A DNA stretch of 64,000 nucleotides, taken from Kribbella pratensis. Its GTDB lineage: Bacteria > Actinomycetota > Actinomycetes > Propionibacteriales > Kribbellaceae. The stretch spans positions 2,487,473 through 2,551,472 of the forward strand of contig NZ_SODP01000001.1 in assembly GCF_004365355.1 (NCBI RefSeq), given 5' to 3'. The notes under the pieces are model-generated. The model searched no databases. It worked only from the letters and a program-made list of their open reading frames with translations, and had not been told where the DNA came from. The first letter of the stretch is position 1; the number at the start of each line of letters is the position of its first letter. This document shows, piece by piece, positions 35,796 through 43,197 of the stretch. Made by a program: the position numbers and the translations under genes.

Positions 35796-36785
35796 GTGAC
35801 GACGGATTACAAGGGAGCTGTGCGGCCGGATGCCCTGCTGACGTCCTGGCAGGACACCCCGGCCCGGCAGGCGATCGTGGACTACGTCGACCGAGCGGTG
35901 CAGGAGGGCGGAGCGCAGTACGTCCCGCCCTCCGAGCGGATCGCTGTGTTCGACAACGACGGGACGCTGTGGTGCGAGAAGCCGATGCCGGTCGAACTCG
36001 GGTTCATCCTGCAGCAGCTCGCGGAGAGAGCCGAACAGGATCCAGGTCTTCGCGCACATCAGCCGTGGCAGGCCGCCCGGGACCAGGACTACGCCTGGCT
36101 CGGGCATGTGATCACCAAGCACTACCAGGGCGACGACAGTGAGCTGACGGTGCTCCTGGACGGCATCCTCCAGGCGTTCGCCGACATGAGCGTCGAGACC
36201 TACGCAGAGATTGCCGAGCGCTTCCTCCGGACGACGCGCCACCCGACCTTCGGACGGCTGCTCCGGGAGTGCACCTACCTCCCGATGGTCGAACTGTTGC
36301 GCTACCTGGAGGCCCACGGGTTCACGACCTACATCGCGTCCGGAGGCGACCGCGACTTCATGCGACCGATCACCGAGGAGGTGTACGGCATCCCCGCCGA
36401 GCGCATCATCGGCACCTCGGCCGGGCTCCGGTACCGCGGTGACGACACCGGCGGCTCGGTCGTCTACCAGGCGAAGCTGGACGGCTTCGACGACGGCCCG
36501 ATGAAGCCGGTACGCATCTGGAGCCGGATCGGCCGGCGACCGGTCGTTGCCGCCGGCAACTCCAACGGCGACATCCCGATGCTCGGGTACGCCGGCCGTC
36601 CGTCCCGCCCGGGCCTGCGGTTGCTGATCCTGCACGACGACGCAGACCGCGAGTTCAGCTACACCGCCGGGGCCGAGACGTCGATCGAGCGGGCCCGCGC
36701 CCAGGACTGGACGGTGGTCAGCATGAAGAACGACTGGGCAACGATCTTCGCCGACGAAAGCCGAGGCTCTGTCCGCGGCGGCTAG
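35796..36785 (+). CDS. HAD-family phosphatase
   Basis: A 329-residue HAD-superfamily protein. Motif I is VFDNDGTLW (D52, D54), motif II about TYIASGGDRDF, and motif IV region NSNGDIPML. The cap lies between about 70 and 160. The arrangement resembles the phosphoserine phosphatase-like HAD group (DNDGTLW with ASGGD). Substrate unknown. The GTG start at 35796 has GTAGGAGAT upstream, partly made by the sulfatase stop codon. It ends four bases inside the convergent GAP gene. Confidence 0.8.
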   Translation: MTTDYKGAVRPDALLTSWQDTPARQAIVDYVDRAVQEGGAQYVPPSERIAVFDNDGTLWCEKPMPVELGFILQQLAERAEQDPGLRAHQPWQAARDQDYAWLGHVITKHYQGDDSELTVLLDGILQAFADMSVETYAEIAERFLRTTRHPTFGRLLRECTYLPMVELLRYLEAHGFTTYIASGGDRDFMRPITEEVYGIPAERIIGTSAGLRYRGDDTGGSVVYQAKLDGFDDGPMKPVRIWSRIGRRPVVAAGNSNGDIPMLGYAGRPSRPGLRLLILHDDADREFSYTAGAETSIERARAQDWTVVSMKNDWATIFADESRGSVRGG

Positions 36786-37453
36786 AAGCTTCCGATCCCC
36801 TTGCCGATCATGACCACACCGATGACGAGGAGAAGGACCGCCATCACGACCTTGTTGTCCCGGACCAGCCGTTCGCGCAGATTCTCGAGCGGCTGGGCCA
36901 TCCGGTCGGCGGCGGCGAGGTAGGCGATGACAGGCACCGCGACGGTAGCCGCGGCGATCGCCGTGTAGACGACGATGACGACGACGGTCTGGCTAGCGCT
37001 GAGGCCGCCGGCCCCGATCGCGATGCCTGCCCCGGCGGCCATGATGAGGTTCTTGGGGTTCAGCGCGGACAGCAGCAGACCGAGGCCGATGCCCTTGACC
37101 GGGGTCAGGGTGTCGATGGCCGACATCCATTTCGGCAACTCGGGCGCCGCGTGACCGCGTGGACGGTCCCGCCACTGGGCGGCGGCCAACACGATCAGAA
37201 GCACGCCCAGGACGATCCGGATCGTGCCCTGGATCGGATGCGACGCGTCCGGATCGTCCTCGGGCAGGACAGTGGACAGCAAGGTGAAGGCGACGATCGC
37301 CACCACGATCCCGGCGATCCAGCCGCCGAGGAACGCGACGCCGGTGGCGGTCGCGTTCGGCGACAGCAGCATGAGGATCGCTGCGATGATGGGGATCGGG
37401 CTGATCGCGACGCCCAGCGCGAGGGGAAGGATGTCCCCGAGTACACCGCCCAT
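36782..37453 (-). CDS. GAP/Sap-family membrane protein (LysE-like fold)
   Basis: A 223-residue protein with six hydrophobic helices and the family start ILPLALGVAISPIPIIAAIL, then NPKNLIMAAGAG in the middle. It matches the sulfolipid-1-addressing (Sap)/GAP family, related to LysE exporters. In mycobacteria such proteins help move glycolipids to the surface; here the cargo is unknown. It lies 111 bp downstream of the DUF1269 gene on the same strand and may share its box 12 promoter. Confidence 0.8.
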   Translation of the reverse strand: MGGVLGDILPLALGVAISPIPIIAAILMLLSPNATATGVAFLGGWIAGIVVAIVAFTLLSTVLPEDDPDASHPIQGTIRIVLGVLLIVLAAAQWRDRPRGHAAPELPKWMSAIDTLTPVKGIGLGLLLSALNPKNLIMAAGAGIAIGAGGLSASQTVVVIVVYTAIAAATVAVPVIAYLAAADRMAQPLENLRERLVRDNKVVMAVLLLVIGVVMIGKGIGSF

Positions 37454-37564
37454 ACCGTGCCCTCCTCGCCGCCGATCCGCGGGTAGTCCTTCATGGCGGT
37501 GCTCCTGGTGGCTCCTCGTGGCTCCTTGAGGCTCCTGGTGATGGCCGAGGGTCGGCGTGCCGGA

Positions 37565-38065
37565 TTACGAGGCGGCCTTCTTGACCTCCTCGGCACTGTC
37601 CGCGTCGACCTCCTCCTTGGTGACCTTGGCGGCATGCGACAGCGCCTTGTCCACATCCGTGACCCACGTCGCTTCGAACAGCGCGACGATGCCCGAACTG
37701 TCGGGCGGCAGAGCGTCTTCGACGTCAGCCTTGATCGCCTTCTTCTCCCGGTGGGACTTCAGACCGCCGATACCGAGTCCGGCACCCGCACCCACAGCTG
37801 CCCCCGCCAGCAGGCTGGGCGGGAAGATCAGCCCGACGACGGCACCCCCGACGGCACCCCACATCGCACCCTTCCTGGCCGTGTGGAAATCGTCGTCGAC
37901 GTGGATCTTGCCGTCGGCGTCGCGGCTGACGAGGACGAGCCCCTCGACCTTGATCACATCGTCCGAAGCGGCTTGCTTGATGGCGTCCCAGTCACCTTGT
38001 GCTGCCCCTGCGTCCGAATACGCGGCGATGTACAGACAGACTGGTGCCTTGCTGTCAGATCCCAC
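37565..38065 (-). CDS. DUF1269-family protein
   Basis: A 166-residue protein. The N-terminal half is alpha/beta (APVCLYIAAYSDAGAAQGDW). The centre is a Gly/Ala-rich stretch (GAMWGAVGGAVVGLIFPPSL) that could insert in or hug a membrane. The C-terminus is charged and helical. It matches DUF1269, also found in stress islands. The GTG at 38065 was chosen because a strong AGAGGAGAG lies before it and conservation starts there; the longer frame is rejected. Box 12 is 91 bp upstream. Confidence 0.75.
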   Translation of the reverse strand: MGSDSKAPVCLYIAAYSDAGAAQGDWDAIKQAASDDVIKVEGLVLVSRDADGKIHVDDDFHTARKGAMWGAVGGAVVGLIFPPSLLAGAAVGAGAGLGIGGLKSHREKKAIKADVEDALPPDSSGIVALFEATWVTDVDKALSHAAKVTKEEVDADSAEEVKKAAS

Positions 38066-38155
38066 GGGTCTCTCCTCTGGATCGGGCGACCGCGACCGCG
38101 CGCGGTCCGACGGACTTCTCGCCCTCACCATTGCGTCGGCCCCGGGTGGAAAGCC

Positions 38156-38172
38156 TCACCCCGGGCGGACTA
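38156..38172. promoter_or_regulatory. 17-bp inverted-repeat box 12 (imperfect)
   Basis: TCACCCCGGGCGGACTA, 91 bp upstream of the DUF1269 gene. Half-site TCACCC is perfect; the other half has two mismatches. It is paired with box 13 fifty bases away. Confidence 0.4.
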
Positions 38173-38205
38173 GGTGCGCCGGGCGGCGGGCCCTCCCGGG
38201 CCGGC

Positions 38206-38222
38206 TCACCCCGCGCGGATGA
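38206..38222. promoter_or_regulatory. 17-bp inverted-repeat box 13
   Basis: TCACCCCGCGCGGATGA, 80 bp upstream of the 99-residue membrane protein gene at 38302. Confidence 0.6.
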
Positions 38223-38301
38223 TGCTCACCCTCGGCGCTCGCGCAACGATCCAAGTCGGCTGTCGCCCTCGGAGGGCGACCAGGAGCGCGAAAGGAACGA
38301 C

Positions 38302-38601
38302 ATGGGGTGCTTCTTCGCCTTGTTCGCCGGGGTCTTTCCACGTCTGGGGCTGTTGTTCGTCTGGGTGGCGCGCCCCAAACTGGTGGACGCCGCCTTCGAC
38401 TCGTGGTTCTGGCCGTTGCTCGGCATCATCTTCCTTCCCTTCGCGACGCTGATGTACGTCATCCTCTACACGGGCGGCGGCCTGCACGGCTTCGACTGGT
38501 TCTGGGTCGTCTTCGCCGGGATCCTCGACGTCATCCATTGGGGCGCCGGCTGGACCCAGCGCCGCCAGGCCCCCGGCTACCCGAGCGGCGTCCAGGCCTG
38601 A
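38302..38601 (+). CDS. Small two- or three-TM membrane protein
   Basis: A 99-residue protein with hydrophobic segments at about 6-24, 36-57 and 65-80 and an aromatic-rich loop (GFDWFWVVFAGILDV), then a basic C-terminus. It resembles small actinobacterial PLDc_N-like or unnamed membrane proteins; I cannot name a family. The ATG at 38302 has GAAAGGA five bases upstream, the same type of leader as the gene at 4368. It is a single-gene unit between boxes 13 and 14. Confidence 0.7.
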   Translation: MGCFFALFAGVFPRLGLLFVWVARPKLVDAAFDSWFWPLLGIIFLPFATLMYVILYTGGGLHGFDWFWVVFAGILDVIHWGAGWTQRRQAPGYPSGVQA

Positions 38602-38610
38602 CATCGAGGT

Positions 38611-38627
38611 TCATCCGCGTGGGGTGA
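38611..38627. promoter_or_regulatory. 17-bp inverted-repeat box 14
   Basis: TCATCCGCGTGGGGTGA, 62 bp before the 434-residue membrane protein gene. One of the cleanest copies. Confidence 0.65.
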
Positions 38628-38689
38628 GGTTCCGTTCGCCCGCGGCGGAGACGATCGATCCCCTGACCCGACCCGCGAGGAGGCACGGC

Positions 38690-39994
38690 ATGGCTGTTCC
38701 AGACCCCACGCTGTCCGGTCGTGCAGAAAACAGCGAGTCCGCCCGGACGCCTGAGGCGAGGCGGCCGTCGAAGGGGCGTGCTGCGGCGGTGATCGTCTGC
38801 TTGGTGCTGGCGGCATTGCTGACCACACCGGCGGCGATCGCGTACTGGGGGCAACGCACGCTGAACGACACCACACGCTACGTCGACACCGTCGGCCCGC
38901 TGGTGAACTCGCCGGAGGTGCAGGACGCCATCGCCACGAAGGTCACCGACACGATCCAGCAAGAGGTCGACATCGAGGCGCTCCTCAACAACGTGTTCTC
39001 CGGTGTCATCACCGACCGTCCGCGTTTGCAGCAACTCGTCGGGCCGCTGTCGGGCGCGATCAACAGCCTGATCGACCGCCAGGTCCGGGAGTTCCTCGCG
39101 TCGGACCAGTTCGCCGACCTCTGGACGGCGGCAAACACCCGCGCCCAGCAGTCCCTCCAGCGCATCCTGAAGGGCGACCAGACCGGAGCCGTCTCGCTGC
39201 AGGGTGAACAGATCGTCCTCGATGTCTCCCAGGTCATCGACCAGGTCAAGCAACGCCTGATCGATCGGGGCCTGACCATCCTGAAGAACGTGCCTGTCCC
39301 CGACGTCGACAAGCAGATCGTGTTGGTGGAAGCGCCCCAGGTGAAGCAGATGCGAACGATCTATGCGTTCGCGAACCCGGTGGCGCAGTGGCTGATCGTG
39401 GTGGTGGCCGGGCTCTATCTGCTGGCTCTGGTGCTCTCGCGCCGACGTCCCCGGACGACGGTGATCATCGGGGCGGCGCTGGCGGCGAACGCGTTGTTGA
39501 TCGCGCTGGCGCTGTCCGTCGGACGGCAGCTGTTCATCGACGCACTGTCGGGGACGACGTTCGGCCCGGCGAGCGCGGTCTTCTACGACACGCTGCTGTC
39601 CTACCTCGAGCGTGGCCGGCAGGTCTTCTTCCGGCTGGGCCTGGCGATCATGGTCATCGGCTGGTTCGCGGGACCCAACAAGTCGGGCTCCGCCGTCCGC
39701 GCAGCGGTCCGCGATGGTTTGGAAGGTATCGGCGCGGCCCTGGCCAACGGCCCGGTCGGCACCGCCGGCCGATGGGTTGCGGGCAACGCCCGCTGGTTGC
39801 GCGTGGTCATCGGCCTGTTGGGCGCCGTCGTCCTGCTCTGGGGCAACAACATCTCGCAGGGCAGGCTGTTCTGGTCGCTCGCACTCGTGGCTGTGTTGCT
39901 GATCATCGTGCAGCTCCTGGTCGGCGCCGGCCGGGCAGCGACCCCCTCCCGTCCCGTCCCACCGGCCGAAGCCGTCGCCGGCACCGCGAACTAG
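38690..39994 (+). CDS. Integral membrane protein of unknown function
   Basis: A 434-residue protein. One hydrophobic helix sits at about 30-52. A soluble helical domain of about 180 residues follows (RYVDTVGPLVNSPEVQDAI; IDRQVREFLASDQFADLW). Then come four helices (about 240-420) and a short Pro/Ala tail. I recall this layout as common in actinobacteria without assigned function. The ATG at 38690 has GAGGAGG six bases upstream. First gene of the unit with DUF4239 (32 bp downstream) and the frameshifted gene. Confidence 0.75.
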   Translation: MAVPDPTLSGRAENSESARTPEARRPSKGRAAAVIVCLVLAALLTTPAAIAYWGQRTLNDTTRYVDTVGPLVNSPEVQDAIATKVTDTIQQEVDIEALLNNVFSGVITDRPRLQQLVGPLSGAINSLIDRQVREFLASDQFADLWTAANTRAQQSLQRILKGDQTGAVSLQGEQIVLDVSQVIDQVKQRLIDRGLTILKNVPVPDVDKQIVLVEAPQVKQMRTIYAFANPVAQWLIVVVAGLYLLALVLSRRRPRTTVIIGAALAANALLIALALSVGRQLFIDALSGTTFGPASAVFYDTLLSYLERGRQVFFRLGLAIMVIGWFAGPNKSGSAVRAAVRDGLEGIGAALANGPVGTAGRWVAGNARWLRVVIGLLGAVVLLWGNNISQGRLFWSLALVAVLLIIVQLLVGAGRAATPSRPVPPAEAVAGTAN

Positions 39995-40026
39995 CCGGCT
40001 GTGAGAGCGGCGGCAGGCAGGCGCAC

Positions 40027-40851
40027 ATGAACATCGTCTGGGCCGCCGTGGTCATGGTCGTCTCGACCGCGGTCACCGTCACTGCAATGCTTCTCGTGCG
40101 CAGGCGGGCGCCCGAGGGCAGCTACTTCAGTGACGGTGACCGCGCTTCGGGTGTCTTCGGCGTGCTGGCCACCGGGTTCTCCGTGCTGCTCGGTTTCATC
40201 ATCTTCTTGTCGTTCACGTCGTACGACCAGTCGCGAGCGGGCGCCGAGTCGGAGGCGACGATCGTGGCGCAGCAGCTTCAGACGGCACAGTTCTTGCCCG
40301 GCAAGGCCCGTACGGAGCTCACCGGTGAGCTGAGCTGCTACGCACGGTCCGTGGCCGGGGTCGAGTGGAATGCGTTGAACACCGGCACACTGGGCAACTC
40401 CGTCAACCCGTGGGGCGTGGAGATGTTCCGGACGATCTCGACCGTCGATCCGAAAACTCCGACCGAGCAGTCGGCGTACGACCGGTGGATGGACCAGACC
40501 GCCGATCGCGAACAGGCGCGCATCGACAGGGTGCACGGGGCGGAGGGGATCATCCCGACGCCGGTGTGGCTGGTCCTGTCGGTGATCTCCGTGGTGATCT
40601 TCGTGTACCTGCTGTTCTTCGCCGACCCACGCGAGCGCGCGCTTACCCAGGGCGTCCTGATGGGCAGCGTGACGGTGGTCATCACCCTGCTGCTGTTCCT
40701 GCTCGTGTTCTTCGACCATCCGCACGGCGAAGGCGTGGGCAGGCTGCAGCCGACGGCGATGGAGCGGACGGTCGGCCTGATCGACTCGCAGGTCAAGCTG
40801 CTCGGGCTCGACGTGACCCTTCCGTGTGCGGATGACGGCAGCCGGCGCTGA
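40027..40851 (+). CDS. DUF4239 (bestrophin-like) membrane protein
   Basis: A 274-residue protein with two N-terminal helices (4-23, 42-64), a soluble middle and two C-terminal helices (about 180-225). The sequence GVLATGFSVLLGFIIFLSF and the second hydrophobic pair match DUF4239, a bestrophin-related anion-channel-like family. The function is untested. It has only a weak AGG-containing leader. Its last 20 bases overlap the start of the next, frameshifted gene. Confidence 0.75.
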   Translation: MNIVWAAVVMVVSTAVTVTAMLLVRRRAPEGSYFSDGDRASGVFGVLATGFSVLLGFIIFLSFTSYDQSRAGAESEATIVAQQLQTAQFLPGKARTELTGELSCYARSVAGVEWNALNTGTLGNSVNPWGVEMFRTISTVDPKTPTEQSAYDRWMDQTADREQARIDRVHGAEGIIPTPVWLVLSVISVVIFVYLLFFADPRERALTQGVLMGSVTVVITLLLFLLVFFDHPHGEGVGRLQPTAMERTVGLIDSQVKLLGLDVTLPCADDGSRR

Positions 40852-41484
40852 CGAGCGGTCCGCGCACGGCCGCACCCGGCAGGAGGTGCTCGTGACCGTC
40901 CTGCTGGTGCTCGCGCGCTCGGCACCTCCTGGAGCAGCTACCAGGCCACCAGGTGGAACGGCGAACAGGCGAAGGTCGCCGGCCGGATGAACGCGATCAG
41001 GATCGACGCTGCCCGCGCCCAAGGACGGGCCCAGTCCCAGAGCCAGGTGGATGTTGCCACCTTCATCGCCTGGGCGGATGCGGATCGCCGAGGTGAGGCC
41101 GATGTCGCCGATTTCTACGCCCACCGTTTCCGCGCGGAGTTCCGGCCCGCGTTCAACGCCTGGATGGCGAGCCGGCCGTCCACCAACCCGGATGCGCCGC
41201 CGACGCCCTTCGCCATGCCGCAGTACCAGCTCGCGTCGAAGCAGGAGGCCGAACGGCTCGACACCGCCGCCGACGCCGCCACGGCCCAGGTGCTCCGCGA
41301 CCTCCAGACGGCCAGCAACTATGTGCTCACCGTCGTTCTGTATGCCGTCGTCCTGGTCTTCGCCGGGATGAGCACCAAGATCGCCGGCCGCCGCCTGCGC
41401 TGGATTCTCGTCGGGATCGGCTGCCTCGTCTTCGTGATCACCATCGCCTGGATCGCCACCTTCCCGGTCAGCGTCCAGATCTGA
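40832..41484 (+). pseudogene. Frameshifted membrane protein gene
   Basis: The C-terminal part (40987-41484, 165 residues from ATG) is open and has two C-terminal hydrophobic helices. Upstream of that ATG the same frame continues the protein (TSWSSYQATRWNGEQAK) back to about 40918. A start is found only in another frame: ATG 40832, giving MTAAGADERSAHGRTRQEVL and then VTVLLVLA. The two frames join at 40912-40918 in CGCGCGC, where two extra bases (40916-40917) break the gene. Either a recent mutation or a sequencing error in the alternating GC run. Family: uncharacterised DUF4337-like or similar two-end membrane protein (uncertain). Confidence 0.75.
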
Positions 41485-41498
41485 CCAGGAGCTACGGC

Positions 41499-41515
41499 TC
41501 GTCCCCTGCGGATGA
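41499..41515. promoter_or_regulatory. 17-bp inverted-repeat box 15
   Basis: TCGTCCCCTGCGGATGA, 73 bp before DUF7144 copy D. Confidence 0.6.
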
Positions 41516-41588
41516 TGCCGCGCCCCGGGCGATTGGCCAGCCTGGTCTCATCCTCCGCTGCGGCGGAACGGTCCGATCACGGGAGTGA

Positions 41589-42038
41589 ATGACAGTGGCA
41601 CAAGGGGCAGCAGCATCGCATTACGAAAGCGCGGGCGAGGCACACGAGGTCAGCGGCTGGGCAGTCGGGTTCATCCTGTTCGCCGGCGTCATGATGGTCC
41701 TGTCGGGAGGCTTCCAGCTTTTTGCCGGCCTGGTGGCCCTCTTCGAGAACGAGTTCTACGTAGCCACCCGTAACTACCTGTTCCAGTTCGACGCCACCGC
41801 GTGGGGCTGGATCCATCTCCTGGGCGGCATCCTGGTGATGGTGGCAGGTTTCGCGGTCATGGCGGGCCAGACCTGGGCCCGGGTGGTGGGGATCATCCTG
41901 GCGGGGCTGAGTGCTCTGGCCAACTTCACCTTCATCCCGTACTACCCGTTCTGGGCACTGACGATCATCGCCATCGACATCTTCGTCATCTGGGCGCTGG
42001 CCGTGCACGGACGCGATGTCCGCGATTCCACCATGTGA
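41589..42038 (+). CDS. DUF7144-family four-TM membrane protein, copy D
   Basis: A 149-residue protein with four hydrophobic segments, hallmark ATAWGWIHLLGG and C-terminus IFVIWALAVHGRDVRD, closest in appearance to copy A (same WARVVG-IL and HGRDVR pieces). ATG at 41589 after GGGAG. It is a single-gene unit under box 15 and ends before a strong hairpin at 42085. Confidence 0.8.
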   Translation: MTVAQGAAASHYESAGEAHEVSGWAVGFILFAGVMMVLSGGFQLFAGLVALFENEFYVATRNYLFQFDATAWGWIHLLGGILVMVAGFAVMAGQTWARVVGIILAGLSALANFTFIPYYPFWALTIIAIDIFVIWALAVHGRDVRDSTM

Positions 42039-42084
42039 CGGGTGGTGAGGAACGCCAAGCGCTCTGAAGCCACCCGGAAACGGC

Positions 42085-42117
42085 ACCGGCCCGCTCGCGA
42101 TCCACGAGCGGGCCGGT
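42085..42117. terminator. Hairpin terminator between convergent genes
   Basis: Perfect 13-bp inverted repeat ACCGGCCCGCTCG / CGAGCGGGCCGGT with a 7-base loop, between the plus-strand DUF7144 gene and the minus-strand gene at 42164. Likely bidirectional; no U-run, as often in high-GC actinomycetes. Confidence 0.75.
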
Positions 42118-42163
42118 TCACTGCGCGCCGACAGCCGGGGGGCGGCCCCGCTGCGTCGTGGAC

Positions 42164-42880
42164 TCAGCCTGCCCGGCGCCGGGGATCGTCGACGTACGGA
42201 AACGGGTTGCCGGATGCTCGTGCGCCGGAGGCGAGCCAGGCCGCGAATCCCTCGGGAGACCGCCGGTGGAGCTCGTCGAGGTACTGCTGCCGCAGTTCGA
42301 CGACGGACACGCGCACTGCGGCTGTCGGGGCGGTCTCCAGCAGCAGGAAGCTCCGGCGCCACAGCAGGCACAACTCGATGTCGTGGAGGGAACTGAGCTC
42401 TCGCGCCGGGGCGGCCGCAGGATCGTCACCGGGCGACGACACGGGGTCGCGGAGTATCGCCGGCTCCGGCCGCACGGCAGAACCATTCCCCTGCACCCGC
42501 CGTCGGGCCCGGATGCGCGCGGTGAGAGCCGGTGTGGTGACCGTCAGTATCGCCACGATCAAGACGCCGGCGAAGCCGAGGACTGCAATCAGGCCCACGG
42601 CGGCCGGGATGATCAGCGCGATGGCGAGGGTGATCCGGACGACCCTGAGCACCGCGGGCCGGCCATGCCCTTCCCATGTGGACGACGCGACGACTCCTGT
42701 CACCATCGCGACGACGACCACACTGATGATCACGCGCCCCAGTCCCCAGCTGGCAATCGCACAGACGAGCCCGGCTGTGACGGCCAGGTCGACGCACCAC
42801 GTCCGGACAGTTCGGCCGCGACTGCGGACTGTGCTGGGATCGGATCCATCGGCGCCGGAAGACCGCATCCTGTCGCTCAC
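42164..42880 (-). CDS. Membrane protein of unknown function
   Basis: A 238-residue protein with a basic N-terminus, four hydrophobic segments in residues 28-125 and a soluble C-terminal part (about 160-230). That part is helical (LHDIELCLLWRRSFLLLET; RVSVVELRQQYLDELHRRS). Family not recognised. It diverges from MalT-like regulator 2 over two boxes (16 and 17), in the same relative place as the small-protein pair next to regulator 1. A partner role is conceivable but the two neighbour genes are unrelated in sequence. Confidence 0.65.
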   Translation of the reverse strand: MSDRMRSSGADGSDPSTVRSRGRTVRTWCVDLAVTAGLVCAIASWGLGRVIISVVVVAMVTGVVASSTWEGHGRPAVLRVVRITLAIALIIPAAVGLIAVLGFAGVLIVAILTVTTPALTARIRARRRVQGNGSAVRPEPAILRDPVSSPGDDPAAAPARELSSLHDIELCLLWRRSFLLLETAPTAAVRVSVVELRQQYLDELHRRSPEGFAAWLASGARASGNPFPYVDDPRRRAG

Positions 42881-42967
42881 GTTCTCAGTCCTTTGCCCCG
42901 GTTCTCGATCGCGTCTTTCGCCACCGAGCTCAGAGCGTCAGGATGCATGGACCGACCTGTCCTGGCC

Positions 42968-42984
42968 TCCTCCTGCCGGGGTGA
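42968..42984. promoter_or_regulatory. 17-bp inverted-repeat box 16
   Basis: TCCTCCTGCCGGGGTGA, 88 bp upstream of the minus-strand gene ending at 42164. Right half perfect, left half one mismatch. Confidence 0.5.
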
Positions 42985-42997
42985 GAACGGCTCCGGG

Positions 42998-43013
42998 GCT
43001 TGCGACCGCAAGC
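42998..43013. repeat. Short palindrome between boxes 16 and 17
   Basis: GCTTGCGACCGCAAGC, 7-bp arms around two bases, in the 317-bp divergent gap 42881-43197. Beyond this palindrome and the two boxes I see nothing in that gap. Confidence 0.35.
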
Positions 43014-43050
43014 GGTTGTGCGTCTGGTCCCGGCAACGATCGGGCACGCC

Positions 43051-43067
43051 TCATCCCTGCGGGGTGA
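43051..43067. promoter_or_regulatory. 17-bp inverted-repeat box 17
   Basis: TCATCCCTGCGGGGTGA, 130 bp before MalT-like regulator 2. It differs from box 5 at a single central base. Confidence 0.7.
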
Positions 43068-43197
43068 GCTACCGCCGCCGGTCCTGGGGCAGCATGGGCA
43101 GATCCGACGATTCAGTGACGTCCCGACCTGGAATCCGCGGTGAAATCACCGCCACCGTCTCGTCGAACAGTCCTAGTACCAAGCGCCGGGAGGGGAT

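Noticed and set aside
31518..37453. A sulfur-metabolism cluster (SulP, sulfatase, sulfolipid-addressing-like protein)
   Set aside because: The three are in different transcription units, other sulfur genes are missing, and SulP and GAP families have non-sulfur roles. The link rests on names only.
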